DNA of 64,000 bases from Paracoccaceae bacterium (GCA_958296035.1 OY282431.1:806001-870000), one strand, 5' to 3'. Shown: positions 26,761 through 36,484, numbered from the stretch's first letter. Notes: generated by a model not told the origin, from the sequence alone. Numbers and translations: made by a program.

Positions 26761-28482
26761 ATGACTTACCTCGCACCTTCGGAGGAATTGTTGTTCGTCC
26801 TGCGCCACGTAGCCGGAGTGGAGAGGTTGTTTTGCACCGAGAAGTATGAGGAGTTCTGCTTCGAAGATCTTGATCTGGTGCTGCGTTCCGTGTCCCGAAT
26901 CGCCGAAACAAACCTGTATCCCCTGCAAAGGTCGGGAGACAGCACCCCGGCGTTTCTTGAGAACGGGGTTGTTCGATGTTCTCCCGGCTACCGGGAAGGC
27001 TATCAGGTGGTTGCCGAAAACGGATTTGTCGGAATGTCAGCAAGCCCGACCTATGGGGGCATGGGAATGCCGGTTGCCTTCCAGAACGCTGCCAACGAGA
27101 TCATCAATGGCGCTTGTATGGCACTGGGACTCAATCCACTCCTTACTCAGGGTCAAATAGAATTGCTCGAGTTAAGTGCCAGTGCCTCGATCAAGGAGAA
27201 GTTTCTTCCACATCTCGTTGAGGGAAACTGGGCCGGCACCATGGTCATTACCGAGCCGCAGGCCGGCTCCGACGTCGGCAGTATTCGCACGCGGGCGGTT
27301 GCCGGGGATGACGGCTCGTTCAGCCTGACTGGCGACAAGATCTTTATCAGCTGGGCAGATTCCGATTTCTGTGACAATATTTGCCACCTTGTTCTTGCCA
27401 GGCTTGATGCGTCTCCTCATGGCACCAGGGGGCTGTCGCTATTCCTTGTACCAAAGCTGATGCCAGACCAGAATGGCCAGTTCAAGGTCCGCAATCGAGT
27501 AAGCATCACCCGTCTTGAAGAGAAACTCGGTCTGCACGGTTCCCCGACAGCGGCCGTTCGCCTCGACGGTGCAGTCGGTTGGCTGGTTGGAGAGAAGAAT
27601 CGGGGCTTGGAAGCAATGTTCCAAATGATGAATCTGGCCCGCCTTGGCGTGGGAAGCCAGGGAGTAGGGGTCGCTGACGCCGCACTTCAATTGGCGGAGC
27701 AATATGCCGTGAATCGGGTGCAGGGCCGATCGACCGGCAGTAACGTTCCCTGCAGAATAGTTGATCAGCCGGATGTGCGCAGGATGTTGCTGACCATGAG
27801 GGCGCAGGTCTTTGCGGCTCGTGCCATCTGTTCGTCATGTGCAGTTGCGGTCGACATGGCACGTGCAACGGGAGATCGGGCCTGGAGGCGGCGAGCAGCT
27901 CTACTGACACCTGTTGCAAAGGCATTCGGCTCGGAAACCGCGGTCGAGGTCAGTCGCCTTGGCATAAGCGTTCACGGAGGTGCCGGATATATTGAGGAAG
28001 CCGGGGCTGCACAGTATCTGCGGGACGCGATAGTCACGACAATTTACGAAGGCACGAACGGAATCCAGGCGATAGACCTTGTACAGCGAAAGCTGGGGGG
28101 CGACGGAACAGCAATTACCGAATTCCTTCTGGAAATCCGCCAGCGTTCCGCAACGGGTAACGGTGCCATCATCTCCATGGAGAACAAGTTCAGGCAAGAT
28201 TGGGCACGGATTCGGGAGGTTACTGACTGGATCGTAACCAGCCGCAAACGATCAAGTGTGCTGGCCGGTGCCACGTACTATTTGCGAGCCCTTGCGCTGC
28301 TGACTGGTGCTCGATTCCATATCATGGCAGCAGTTGCGGAAGAAAAACCTGGAGCACGAGCAGCTTTGGCAAGTGTCTACTTCAACCGTCTGATGCCCGA
28401 AGTTGCTTCGTTGTGTGAAATGGTTGTTTGTGGGGACAAGGATATTTATGCCGGCGCATTTGCCCCGAAGTCCAGAGAGTGA
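26761..28482 (+). CDS. Acyl-CoA dehydrogenase, long AcdA/DmdC-like form
   Basis: A 573-residue FAD enzyme from ATG 26761 (GGAG just upstream). Landmarks are GFVGMSASPTYGGMGMPVAF, MVITEPQAGSDVGSIRTRAV (FAD/substrate binding), RLEEKLGLHGSPTAAV and SRLGISVHGGAGYIEE. Glu-430 in IYEGTNGIQAIDL is the catalytic base. The extra C-terminal 150 residues match the acetyl-CoA-dehydrogenase-like domain of about 590-residue forms such as 3-methylmercaptopropionyl-CoA dehydrogenase (DmdC). It oxidises an acyl-CoA to the 2,3-enoyl-CoA and passes electrons to ETF. The MBL hydrolase starts nine bases after its stop, so they are cotranscribed. Assignment to DMSP catabolism would be speculative because no DmdB or DmdD gene is nearby. 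Confidence 0.88.
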   Translation: MTYLAPSEELLFVLRHVAGVERLFCTEKYEEFCFEDLDLVLRSVSRIAETNLYPLQRSGDSTPAFLENGVVRCSPGYREGYQVVAENGFVGMSASPTYGGMGMPVAFQNAANEIINGACMALGLNPLLTQGQIELLELSASASIKEKFLPHLVEGNWAGTMVITEPQAGSDVGSIRTRAVAGDDGSFSLTGDKIFISWADSDFCDNICHLVLARLDASPHGTRGLSLFLVPKLMPDQNGQFKVRNRVSITRLEEKLGLHGSPTAAVRLDGAVGWLVGEKNRGLEAMFQMMNLARLGVGSQGVGVADAALQLAEQYAVNRVQGRSTGSNVPCRIVDQPDVRRMLLTMRAQVFAARAICSSCAVAVDMARATGDRAWRRRAALLTPVAKAFGSETAVEVSRLGISVHGGAGYIEEAGAAQYLRDAIVTTIYEGTNGIQAIDLVQRKLGGDGTAITEFLLEIRQRSATGNGAIISMENKFRQDWARIREVTDWIVTSRKRSSVLAGATYYLRALALLTGARFHIMAAVAEEKPGARAALASVYFNRLMPEVASLCEMVVCGDKDIYAGAFAPKSRE

Positions 28483-28490
28483 AAAACAGG

Positions 28491-29540
28491 ATGCTGACAA
28501 CCAAGGCAATACGTGAACCGTTCAGCGAACGGCCCCAAGGCAGCCAGGCAGTTGAGATTGAGCCTGGTATCCTGTGGCTTCAACTTCCGTTGCCCATGGC
28601 ACTCGACCATGTCAACGCGTACGCATTACGTGAGGCCGACGGCTGGACAGTCATCGATACCGGCTTCAACAACCAAAGAACGAGATCCCTTTGGCACGAG
28701 ATTCTTCACGGCGAGCTGGGAGGCAAACCGGTAAGAAGGGTCATCATGACTCACCATCATCCAGACCATGTCGGCCTTGTCGGATGGTTCAAGTCACAAC
28801 ACAAGGCGGCTGTCCTTGCAACGCGGGTCGCGTGGCTTACGGCCAGAATGCTCACTTTGGATAATCAGGAAAGACCGGTAGAGGAAGCTCTGCGGTTCTA
28901 CAAAATGGCAGGAATGGGTCCAGAATTGTATGATCGCAGAAAGGATGAACGTCCATTCAACTTTTCCGATTGCGTCTATCCAATTCCTCCGGGATTTCAG
29001 CGCTTGTCCGATGGGCAGTTTTTCCGAATGGGAGGACATGACTGGACAATCAGGATCGGCCATGGCCATGCACCGGACCAAGCGACCTTTTGGCGCAGTG
29101 ACGGCAAGCTGGTGATCGGAGGTGATCAATTCCTGGCGGGGATTACACCGAATATCGGCGTTCATCCGACCGAGCCGGAGGCAAACCCGCTTGAAGACTG
29201 GCTGCAATCCTGCCGCATGTTCCTGAAATTCGCCGACGATGACATGCTTGTTCTTCCAGGCCACAGGGCCCCTTTTGTTGGCCTCGGAAGCCGGCTCGTC
29301 GAACTCATCGAGCATCACGAAAAGGCACTTGATCAGCTGGAGGATTCTCTGGATACACCCAAGCTTGCAACCGATGTTTTCGAAGTGCTATTTGGCCGCG
29401 TCATTCCGGAACGGGAGTACGGGCTTGCATTGGCAGAAGCCGTTGCGCATGTGAATTTTCTGTACCAGTCTGGAAGAATTGACCGGATTAATGGCCCGGC
29501 TGAATCCAGCCTCTGGGTCGCGAGCGGCACAAGAATGTGA
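28491..29540 (+). CDS. MBL-fold metallo-hydrolase
   Basis: From ATG 28491 the protein is 349 residues; the frame stays open to 28428 inside the previous gene. The metallo-beta-lactamase core is clear: WTVIDTGFNN, IMTHHHPDHVGL (HxHxDH-type dinuclear metal site, here HHHPDH), WTIRIGHGHAPDQATFW, KLVIGGDQFLAGITPN and LVLPGHRAPF. A C-terminal alpha-helical segment with EHHEKALDQLEDSL is typical of the branch that accompanies acyl-CoA metabolism. Likely hydrolyses a thioester or related ester in the cytoplasm. The nine-base spacing to the acyl-CoA dehydrogenase points to a shared pathway. Confidence 0.87.
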   Translation: MLTTKAIREPFSERPQGSQAVEIEPGILWLQLPLPMALDHVNAYALREADGWTVIDTGFNNQRTRSLWHEILHGELGGKPVRRVIMTHHHPDHVGLVGWFKSQHKAAVLATRVAWLTARMLTLDNQERPVEEALRFYKMAGMGPELYDRRKDERPFNFSDCVYPIPPGFQRLSDGQFFRMGGHDWTIRIGHGHAPDQATFWRSDGKLVIGGDQFLAGITPNIGVHPTEPEANPLEDWLQSCRMFLKFADDDMLVLPGHRAPFVGLGSRLVELIEHHEKALDQLEDSLDTPKLATDVFEVLFGRVIPEREYGLALAEAVAHVNFLYQSGRIDRINGPAESSLWVASGTRM

Positions 29541-29708
29541 TTCAGGACTCAAAGGCAAGGAAAATCTGGTACTCAAGGATCGAGATTGTCCGACGACACA
29601 GCAGAATTGGTTGGCGACCGTTCCGGCAATGCCAGAACGCGCGACAGGGAACAACAGACACGACAGGCACGAGCGGCCTAAGAGAGCATAAGGCGCGAGG
29701 AAGACTAG

Positions 29709-29843
29709 ATGGCGGATTATGAACATGGTTCCATGGACGTGACCACGCACGAGAAGGATTACGGCCGGTTTGTCCAGTTTTCGGGTTGGGTGTGTTTTGT
29801 TGTGTTTCTGGTGCTGGTGTTTCTGGCAATTTTCAACGGTTGA
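29709..29843 (+). CDS. aa3-type cytochrome c oxidase subunit IV
   Basis: A 44-residue protein: MADYEHGSMDVTTHEKDYGR, then a single membrane helix (WVCFVVFLVLVFLAIFNG). The MADxEHGSMDxTxxEKxF N-terminus followed by one helix is the hallmark of the bacterial aa3-type oxidase subunit IV family found in alphaproteobacteria. The subunit packs against the oxidase core in the inner membrane and is dispensable for catalysis in known cases. No other oxidase gene is in this window, so it is an orphan here, as is common. Confidence 0.85.
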   Translation: MADYEHGSMDVTTHEKDYGRFVQFSGWVCFVVFLVLVFLAIFNG

Positions 29844-30664
29844 TTCTGTCAGGCGCACCGCAAGGGTTCACTTGTATTCAGTGCATTGACCGGGCCGAGC
29901 GCAGTAGATCAGTTCGCGGTGCGGTTGCCAGAATTGAAGTCGACCTCGAACATATTGGGCATCAACGCCGCTGCCTGAGCATCACGCTTGTCGGCTCATC
30001 ATTCCGGACAATCAACAACCTGACGATCAGTAGCTCGGCTGCATGGAATCGAGAGACACGCAATTGCCGATAAACACTGCAGTCCGCTGAACCGCTCAAA
30101 TGCCGAGGGGCCGCGGCCTTACCCCATGATTCATGGCATATTGGTGTGCAGGCAGCCGACCGACCCCAATGCTGGATTGAATTCGACCAGTCGGCTGCGG
30201 CAAAGACTATCCGTGGTCTGATGCCGACTCATTCAGCGGGCCCTGCCAGGGGGCAGGCGGCACAAGTATCTATTGCCGAACTCTTGGTCTTGGAGGCAGG
30301 CGTCAAGAAACGGGAGCCCAAAGCACAGGGGTTCAAACCGTGATTGCGGTGCAATGTCCGGCGGTGCGCAAAGGCAATTGCCCAGGCCTGCGATGGCAGA
30401 AAGCCGAATTGGACTGGCGAATTCAGATGCCCGGCTTGACTGGTGAGAGGCCGCAAATGTGGCCCGCCTTGATCTCGTTGCGGCTGCTTTCTTTCGAACC
30501 TGACCGGGTTGGCGAGTAGTACGTCCAACACGACCTCTCGCCGCTCAACTAGGAACTCGCCGAAGTGATTTCAAGAGGCTCTTGCCCTGATCAGGTCTTC
30601 GTCTTGATTCGTGTCGAAGTCTGGGCCTGGTTTGACCGGTGACCTTGGTCACCGAATTCAATTA
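29844..30664. other. Long intergenic region, no recognisable gene
   Basis: More than 800 bases between subunit IV and rpsU. Open frames (30146-30343 plus, 30229-30531 minus) have no family resemblance. No tRNA, 6S RNA, SRP RNA or RNase P signature was seen. The only structure is the hairpin at 30637-30654. Confidence 0.5.
30637..30654 (-). terminator. Hairpin downstream of rpsU
   Basis: On the minus strand CGGTGACC and GGTCACCG form a perfect inverted repeat separated by two bases, beginning ten bases past the rpsU stop. It would fold as a 6-bp stem with a six-base loop. No U-tract follows, so it may be a transcript-end stabiliser rather than a strong terminator. Confidence 0.4.
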
Positions 30665-30871
30665 CTATCGTCGCCCTTCCAGCATCGCTCGCTTGCGCGC
30701 CAGCTTGACCGCCCGCCTGATAGCTTCAGCTTTTTCTCTGGCTCGTTTCTGGGAAGGCTTTTCATAGTGTTTGCGCAGCTTGACCTCCCGAAATACGCCC
30801 TCTCTCTGAAGCTTCTTCTTCAGAACGCGTATGGCCTGGTCGACGTCATTTTCTCGGACTTGCACTTCCAT
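30665..30871 (-). CDS. rpsU: 30S ribosomal protein S21
   Basis: A 68-residue basic protein: [40 protein letters not shown], then an Arg/Lys/Ala-rich helical tail ending RAMLEGRR. This matches S21 over its full length, including the conserved VFREVKxRxxYEKPSxKR core. S21 is a late-binding small-subunit protein that aids initiation near the anti-Shine-Dalgarno sequence. It is monocistronic here, with a hairpin after the stop. Confidence 0.97.
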   Translation of the reverse strand: MEVQVRENDVDQAIRVLKKKLQREGVFREVKLRKHYEKPSQKRAREKAEAIRRAVKLARKRAMLEGRR

Positions 30872-31687
30872 CCGGTATGATCACTCTCTTGGCTGAATTG
30901 GCACGGTTTGACCCCACGGGAATGCGGCCGGTTGGCTGCAATCGGGTGGCATCAGGCATAGCATAGTCATTCCAGTCGCAAATGCAAGGATTCGTTGAGA
31001 ACGCAACCAGGATGATTGCAGGTCGACGCCATCTGCCTGCACCTGGCAAGGTGTCAATTCCGGCCCGTCACACCAACGGCAAGACTTGCCAGGTCGAAAC
31101 AGTTCAGCAGTTTGTTAGACCTTGCTCCACCGGGCGGCCAGGCCTGTGCAGGGGTGCGGGTGCAATCTCAACCAGCAGTCGAACATATACCGACACAAAT
31201 TGCTGCCGGATCTGCGATATCCCGGAGAGATACTTGTCATTGCCCTCACAGCTTCATCATCCAGATGGAAGACCTGGATCCCTTACCTGACGAATTGGGA
31301 GTCTGTTCCGGGGCAACCCGATTCTGCAAACGTCTTGCGTCGGATTGGTAAGGATACAGCCGCTGCCGGGTCTAGGCGCGACCGTCGACCAATTGGTCCA
31401 GCCATCTCCAGATGAATTGCTGCAAGCACAGATTTCAGATTGTGATGGTGGCCAGGTCACTGCACAGAGGCCGGCCGGGGCACAGATGCTTCCATGGCCT
31501 AAACGACTCCAAACATCCGGCGGCCCGGAAAACCGATTCCATGACCTCGGGATTTCTTGAGTTCAGGACGCGGGAATGCAACGTCCGATCTTATATCCGA
31601 GGATTGGCGGGGCGTTGTGGCAAGCAAGTACTGCAAGCCGCTGACCTGTTGACGACCGTATATTGGGCTGCAGAGCTCTGGCGAGCT
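30872..31687. other. Long intergenic region, no recognisable gene
   Basis: Over 800 bases between rpsU and the LacI-type regulator. Several overlapping plus-strand frames of about 70-118 codons (for example 31412-31768) lack any recognisable motif. It may be eroded coding DNA. No RNA gene was seen. Confidence 0.5.
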
Positions 31688-32710
31688 TCAGGCCGAGTTG
31701 CGATCGACGAAACTTCCGTTGAGCAGAATGTCTTTGTGAAAGGCCGGATGATCTTTACCTTCAAGTAGTGCCTCAACCGTCTGCGCACCCATTCCTCTGA
31801 TGTCCTGCGCCACAGTTGTCAGTGACGGAGAGGCGTAGCGTCCAAAATGCTGTCCGTCGTGTCCTGCGATCCGAAGGGTGTCATTCGGCCCCTTTCCAAC
31901 CGAAAGGTCGAGCAATCTCGCGGCAGCCATCATGCCGAATGCGACCCGGTCATTTGGACAAAGGATTGATTCCACGCCACTCAGTCGATCAGGTCCGAGG
32001 GTCATGAAGCGTTCATATCCGTAACGCTCGTAATCATCACCGATGCCGCCATCGTCGGGATTTAGAATTCTTGGTTGGTAGCCGAGGGCTTTCATCCGTG
32101 AGCAATAGGCGTTGCGCCGCTCGACGACGTTCACATTAATCGGAGGCATGGTGAACAGTGCAGGTGGTGGGCCGCACCTGCATAGGTAGTCAACCATCAG
32201 GGACACACTCTGCGAATTGTCCGTGCCGATGTACGGAACACCTGGTTTCAGCCGGGAATCAACAATAACTACCGGCATGCGTAGCCGTGCTTCCATGATC
32301 GCCTTGACATCCGAGCTGTAGCCAAGGGGCGCAATCGCCATCCCGGCAACATCCATCGACATCAGCCTTGACACGGCGCGGCGCTCGCGTCTGGGGTCAT
32401 TGTGTGACGACTGCAAGACGGTTAGAAACCCGTGATCCTCCGCCAACTGCTCAATGGTGCTGACAAGCTCGCTGTAGAACGAGTCGATGATCGACGGCAC
32501 GATGATGCCGAATGCGCGGATGTGCCCCCGGGTCAGGCCGGCTGCCAGGAAGTTGGGGCTGAAATTGTACTTTTCCAGCGCGGTTTCGATAGTCTTTCGG
32601 GTCTTTGCCCGAACTGAGGTTGGATCGCTGAAGTAACGAGACATGGTCGGGCGCGAAAGACCGATCAAGCGCGCGAATTCCGCCATTGTCATGTTCTTTT
32701 TCAGGTTCAT
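31688..32710 (-). CDS. LacI-family transcriptional regulator of the mannoside locus
   Basis: A 340-residue repressor from ATG 32710; the frame is open to 32938, but the extension would cross the divergent promoter. The N-terminal helix-turn-helix reads MAEFARLIGLSRPTMSRYFS, then DPTSVRAKTRKTIETALEKY, with LAAGLTRGHIRAFGIIVPS as the hinge. The periplasmic-binding-protein-like sensor domain follows (IGTDNSQSVSLMVDYL, CPNDRVAFGMMAAA, IAGHDG). The hinge lacks the usual AR-L-xxKxS wording, but the layout is standard. It is divergent from the AGE/beta-mannosidase/ABC operon and probably represses it until a mannoside-derived ligand binds. The 16-bp inverted repeat at 32823-32838 is the likely operator. 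Confidence 0.87.
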   Translation of the reverse strand: MNLKKNMTMAEFARLIGLSRPTMSRYFSDPTSVRAKTRKTIETALEKYNFSPNFLAAGLTRGHIRAFGIIVPSIIDSFYSELVSTIEQLAEDHGFLTVLQSSHNDPRRERRAVSRLMSMDVAGMAIAPLGYSSDVKAIMEARLRMPVVIVDSRLKPGVPYIGTDNSQSVSLMVDYLCRCGPPPALFTMPPINVNVVERRNAYCSRMKALGYQPRILNPDDGGIGDDYERYGYERFMTLGPDRLSGVESILCPNDRVAFGMMAAARLLDLSVGKGPNDTLRIAGHDGQHFGRYASPSLTTVAQDIRGMGAQTVEALLEGKDHPAFHKDILLNGSFVDRNSA

Positions 32711-32801
32711 ATCAACTTCGCGACAACTCAGCTCATCTCTTTCACAACCCATATTTTGCAGAATACGCGCCTCAGATAAAGAACAAAAGTCAATCCAAAA
32801 G

Positions 32802-32838
32802 TTGACACGATTACTATTCTTATGATACACGAGTATCA
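32802..32838. promoter_or_regulatory. Divergent promoter with LacI-type operator
   Basis: The perfect inverted repeat TGATAC-ACGA-GTATCA lies at 32823-32838 between the LacI-type gene and the AGE gene. On the plus strand TTGACA at 32802-32807 is a consensus -35 box whose -10 would fall inside the repeat. On the minus strand TTGATA overlaps the repeat, with TAGTAA 17 bases further. A repressor bound here would block both directions. A role as operator is inferred, not demonstrated. Confidence 0.55.
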
Positions 32839-32904
32839 ATTGAACGGCACTGAAAGCCCGTCGCGCAGTTCGTTTGTGACCTCGGTAGGAAGTCAGATCA
32901 ATCG

Positions 32905-34104
32905 ATGGCACCATATCCTGATTTCGAAGATGTTTCATTTCTCCGTCAGCATATCGAGCACACTCTGAGTTTTTACCGACGTTACGCTGTTGATCCCGAC
33001 GGAGGCTTCTTTCACACCTTCAATGATGACGGCAGGATCTTCGATGGTGGATTCCGGCACCTGGTCAGCTCCTGTCGCTTTGTCTTCAACTTTGCCTCGT
33101 CGGTGTTGAATGGGGGACCTGCGGTCGACCTTGAACTGGCCCGACACGGCCTCAGTTTCCTGGTGTCCGCACATCGCCGGCAAGACGGGTCCTACGCCTG
33201 GGCGTTGCGCGATGGACAGATAGAGGATCCACGCGGCATGGCATACGGCCATGCCTTCGTACTTCTTGCTGCGGCAAAAGCGCAGGCGGTCGGAATCGAA
33301 GGTGCGGCAAAGTTACGTGAACAAGTCTGGAGCGTGCTCGAGTCTGCCTTTTGGGAGCCGGAGAAGAATGCCTATTGCGACGAATATACCGAGGGCCTGA
33401 CCGGCAAGAGCGATTATCGCGGACAGAACGCCAATATGCACATGTGCGAGTCGGCGTTCGCCGCGTGGGAGGCTACTGGAGATGAGCGATTCCTGGATCG
33501 CGCCGAAGCACTAGTACGAAGGTTTGCCCTGCACCTGGCAGACCTATGCAACGGACTCGTCTGGGAGCACTACCACGAAGACTGGATACCCGATTACGCG
33601 TATAACCGCGAATTTCCCGACGACCTTTTTCGTCCCTGGGGCTTTCAGCCCGGCCACCAGGTGACATGGGCTCGTATGCTGCTGCAACTCGATGAAATCC
33701 GACCTAATCCAACTTACCGCCCGCAAGCCGAGGCGCTTTACAGGCGTGCGCTCGGCCAAGGTCGAGATGCGCGTTACGGTGGAGTGTACTACGGTATTGC
33801 ACCCGATGGAAAACCCTGTTCGGTCAACAAGTACTATTGGGTCCAGTCCGAGACCATCGCAACAGCCTGGCGCCTTTACAAGCTGACCGAAGATCAATCA
33901 TATCACAACGATTACGTCGCGCTCTGGCGCTATGTCTGGGACCACTTTGTGGATCACGAACACGGTGCCTGGTATCGAATCCTGACGCGCGAGGGAGAGA
34001 AGATAGACAACCAGAAGTCTCCACCCGGAAAGACAGATTACCATACACTGGGAATGTGCTGGGATGTGCTGAGCGTCATGACGCGAGACAGCGCAGGAAA
34101 GTGA
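32905..34104 (+). CDS. N-acylglucosamine 2-epimerase family sugar epimerase/isomerase
   Basis: A 399-residue (alpha/alpha)6-barrel protein of the AGE superfamily, which includes N-acylglucosamine 2-epimerase, cellobiose/mannobiose 2-epimerase and D-mannose isomerase. Family blocks are GGFFHTFNDDGRIFDGGFRH, MAYGHAFVLLAAAKA, NANMHMCESAFAAWEATGD, FQPGHQVTWARMLLQLDE (active-site His) and TDYHTLGMCWDVL. An AGGA ribosome site precedes ATG 32905. Because a beta-mannosidase follows four bases after its stop, D-mannose isomerase (mannose to fructose) or an epimerase for a mannose-containing disaccharide is the best guess. First gene of the operon controlled by the divergent LacI protein. Confidence 0.86.
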   Translation: MAPYPDFEDVSFLRQHIEHTLSFYRRYAVDPDGGFFHTFNDDGRIFDGGFRHLVSSCRFVFNFASSVLNGGPAVDLELARHGLSFLVSAHRRQDGSYAWALRDGQIEDPRGMAYGHAFVLLAAAKAQAVGIEGAAKLREQVWSVLESAFWEPEKNAYCDEYTEGLTGKSDYRGQNANMHMCESAFAAWEATGDERFLDRAEALVRRFALHLADLCNGLVWEHYHEDWIPDYAYNREFPDDLFRPWGFQPGHQVTWARMLLQLDEIRPNPTYRPQAEALYRRALGQGRDARYGGVYYGIAPDGKPCSVNKYYWVQSETIATAWRLYKLTEDQSYHNDYVALWRYVWDHFVDHEHGAWYRILTREGEKIDNQKSPPGKTDYHTLGMCWDVLSVMTRDSAGK

Positions 34105-34108
34105 CGCT

Positions 34109-36472
34109 ATGAGTGCCTCCACTGACTTCGTTTCACTCAATGGTGATTGGCTGCTCCACTACGGACCACAACAGTGTGCCGCTGAAGGGATGCCTTCCCC
34201 CGAGATTCCCGAGTTGTTTGAATCATGTCCGGCGGTTGTGCCGGGGAATGTCGAGCTAGACCTCATTGCGGCGGGAGTTCTGCCAGCAGATCTCGACCGT
34301 GGTGACAATATTTATTCGCTTATCGATTATGAACACTATCAGTGGTGGTATGTGAAGGATTTCGACCTCCCGTCACACGCCGATTTCGCCGATCCATATC
34401 TCTGCCTCGACGGCATCGATACTCTGGCGACAATCTGGCTGAACAAGTGCTTGGTTGGGAAGACAGACAACATGCTGGTTCCGCATCGGTTTCCAGTCCT
34501 GAATCAACTGCGTGAGGGCCGAAACCGCATAACTGTTGCCATCGATTCCCCGATCCTGGCAGCGACCCGCATTCCCGTTGATCCCGGCTGCTACGCAATG
34601 GAAAACAATTGGGAATCACTTCACATCCGCAAGGCAGCACATTCCTACGGTTGGGATATCATGCCACGGATCATATCGGCCGGCATTTGGCGGGATATTT
34701 TTGTTCGCGACCGTCAGCCTGTCGAATTCGAGGACGTTTATCTTGCAACCCTGAAAGTAGATCGCGCTCGACAGCGGACTAGGTTCCTTGCTCAATGGGT
34801 GCTCAGGGATCGCAGTGGGGCAACGTGCCGCGGGACGGTTACAATTCGCATCAGTGAACCCAACGACGACTCAATCATTCACGAGGCGGAGATTCCGGCA
34901 CTGAGTTGGGTTGGTCGGTACGAGTCAGAACTTTCGGGCATTCAACACTGGTATCCGCGCGGTTCGGGCAAGCCGCGGCTTTACAGGATTTCGCTAACCT
35001 ACCGCGACCATAACTGCGCGCCTATCGCCAGCTGGAATTCTCGCTTCGGCTTCAGAACGATAGAACTTCGCATGAGCGATTTGATTGACGCCGCGGGTTC
35101 CGGGGAGTTCCGGTTTGTCGTCAATGGACAGGAGGTGTTCATCAAGGGATCAAACTGGGTGCCTGTTGACGCCTTCCACAGCAGGGATGTCCAGCGCATG
35201 GATGAAACACTCGCGCTAGCGATCGAATTGGACTGCAACATGATCCGGTGTTGGGGCGGCAATGTCTACGAGCCCCAGGCCTTCTTCGATTTTTGCGACG
35301 AGAATGGAATACTTGTTTGGCAGGATTTTTCGCTTGCCTGCGCGCTCTATCCGCAAACATCAGAGTTCCATGCCAAGATGCGCCGCGAAGCCGAAGCTAT
35401 CGTGCCACGTCTGCGCAATCATCCATCATTGGCTCTATGGGCCGGCAACAACGAGATTGACCAGTTCTACCTGTTTGCCAAGCAAGGGGTGAATCCTAAC
35501 GAGGACGACAAGATCTCGCGTGAGGTACTGGCTGGCGTCTGTCGCCGCATGGACCCCTATCGCACATATTTGCCAAGTTCGCCGTACATTAGCCCCGCAC
35601 TTTGGGAAGAGGGGATCGACAACAATGCTCCTGAAGATCACCTGTGGGGGCCGCGCGATGATTTCAAGTCACCGTATTACACGAGATCGACCGCATGTTT
35701 CGCCAGCGAAATAGGATATCACGGTTGCCCGTCAAGGGCGTCGCTGGAGCGCATGATGCGCCCCGAAAATCTCTGGCCCTGGCCGGGTAACGAGGACTGG
35801 CTTACTCATTGCATCCGCCCACAACCTGCCAGCACGCGTTACAACTACCGCATTCCGCTGATGGCAACCCAAATTGCAAACCTTTTCGGAAGCGTGCCGG
35901 AGAGTCTGGACCACTTCATCCTGGCTTCACAGATCTCTCAGGCAGAGGCACTGAAGTACTTTGTAGAGAAGTTTCGGATAGACAAGGGGCGGACCGGAGG
36001 CCTGCTCTGGTGGAACATTCGCGACGGATGGCCACAAATCTCGGATTCCGTTGTGGATTATTACGGCGAGAAAAAGTTGGCCTTTCATCTTCTAAAGGCG
36101 TTGCATGCTCCGGTACACGTCATGCTTGGAGAGCCGCAGGGCGGACGCCACGCGATTGTGGCCGTGAACGATGCGCCTGTTCCTGTTTCGCTCTCGCTCC
36201 AGGTGTGTTCGTCTGGCATCGCTAGAATGAACACTGACGCTGTGCTGCCGGAGAACGGGTGCCTTTACCTGGGCGAAATGCCCGCGCCGGATTCATTCGA
36301 AATCTTCACGCTCGAATGGACGACAAACGCCCGACAGGGGCAGAGCCACTATCTCGCTGGACCACGCCCGTTTCCGCTACCTGACCTGGCAGACCTTTAT
36401 CACAGCCGCTTTGGGCAGTCGCCTAGCGTCAAGCAGCTACACGAAAAATCTTCAACCAACCGCCAGACATGA
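34109..36472 (+). CDS. Glycoside hydrolase family 2 beta-mannosidase
   Basis: A 787-residue GH2 enzyme with a beta-sandwich N-terminus (SLNGDWLLHYG, VPGNVELDLIAAGVLP), an Ig-like middle domain and a TIM barrel. The substrate-site motif NMIRCWGGNVYEPQAFFDFC is typical of beta-mannosidases. Glu-449 in WAGNNEIDQFY is the predicted acid/base, and Glu-534 in CFASEIGYHG the nucleophile (Ile replaces the more common Phe after SE). No signal peptide, so it should cleave imported beta-mannosides in the cytoplasm to mannose for the preceding AGE enzyme. It begins four bases after the epimerase stop and ends 12 bases before the binding-protein gene. Confidence 0.92.
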   Translation: MSASTDFVSLNGDWLLHYGPQQCAAEGMPSPEIPELFESCPAVVPGNVELDLIAAGVLPADLDRGDNIYSLIDYEHYQWWYVKDFDLPSHADFADPYLCLDGIDTLATIWLNKCLVGKTDNMLVPHRFPVLNQLREGRNRITVAIDSPILAATRIPVDPGCYAMENNWESLHIRKAAHSYGWDIMPRIISAGIWRDIFVRDRQPVEFEDVYLATLKVDRARQRTRFLAQWVLRDRSGATCRGTVTIRISEPNDDSIIHEAEIPALSWVGRYESELSGIQHWYPRGSGKPRLYRISLTYRDHNCAPIASWNSRFGFRTIELRMSDLIDAAGSGEFRFVVNGQEVFIKGSNWVPVDAFHSRDVQRMDETLALAIELDCNMIRCWGGNVYEPQAFFDFCDENGILVWQDFSLACALYPQTSEFHAKMRREAEAIVPRLRNHPSLALWAGNNEIDQFYLFAKQGVNPNEDDKISREVLAGVCRRMDPYRTYLPSSPYISPALWEEGIDNNAPEDHLWGPRDDFKSPYYTRSTACFASEIGYHGCPSRASLERMMRPENLWPWPGNEDWLTHCIRPQPASTRYNYRIPLMATQIANLFGSVPESLDHFILASQISQAEALKYFVEKFRIDKGRTGGLLWWNIRDGWPQISDSVVDYYGEKKLAFHLLKALHAPVHVMLGEPQGGRHAIVAVNDAPVPVSLSLQVCSSGIARMNTDAVLPENGCLYLGEMPAPDSFEIFTLEWTTNARQGQSHYLAGPRPFPLPDLADLYHSRFGQSPSVKQLHEKSSTNRQT

Positions 36473-36484
36473 AAGGCGAAATCA

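Noticed and set aside
26761-29540. Reading the acyl-CoA dehydrogenase/MBL pair as DMSP (Dmd) genes
   Set aside because: The dehydrogenase has the DmdC-like length, but no DmdB or DmdD gene is present and the MBL hydrolase is not a crotonase-type DmdD.
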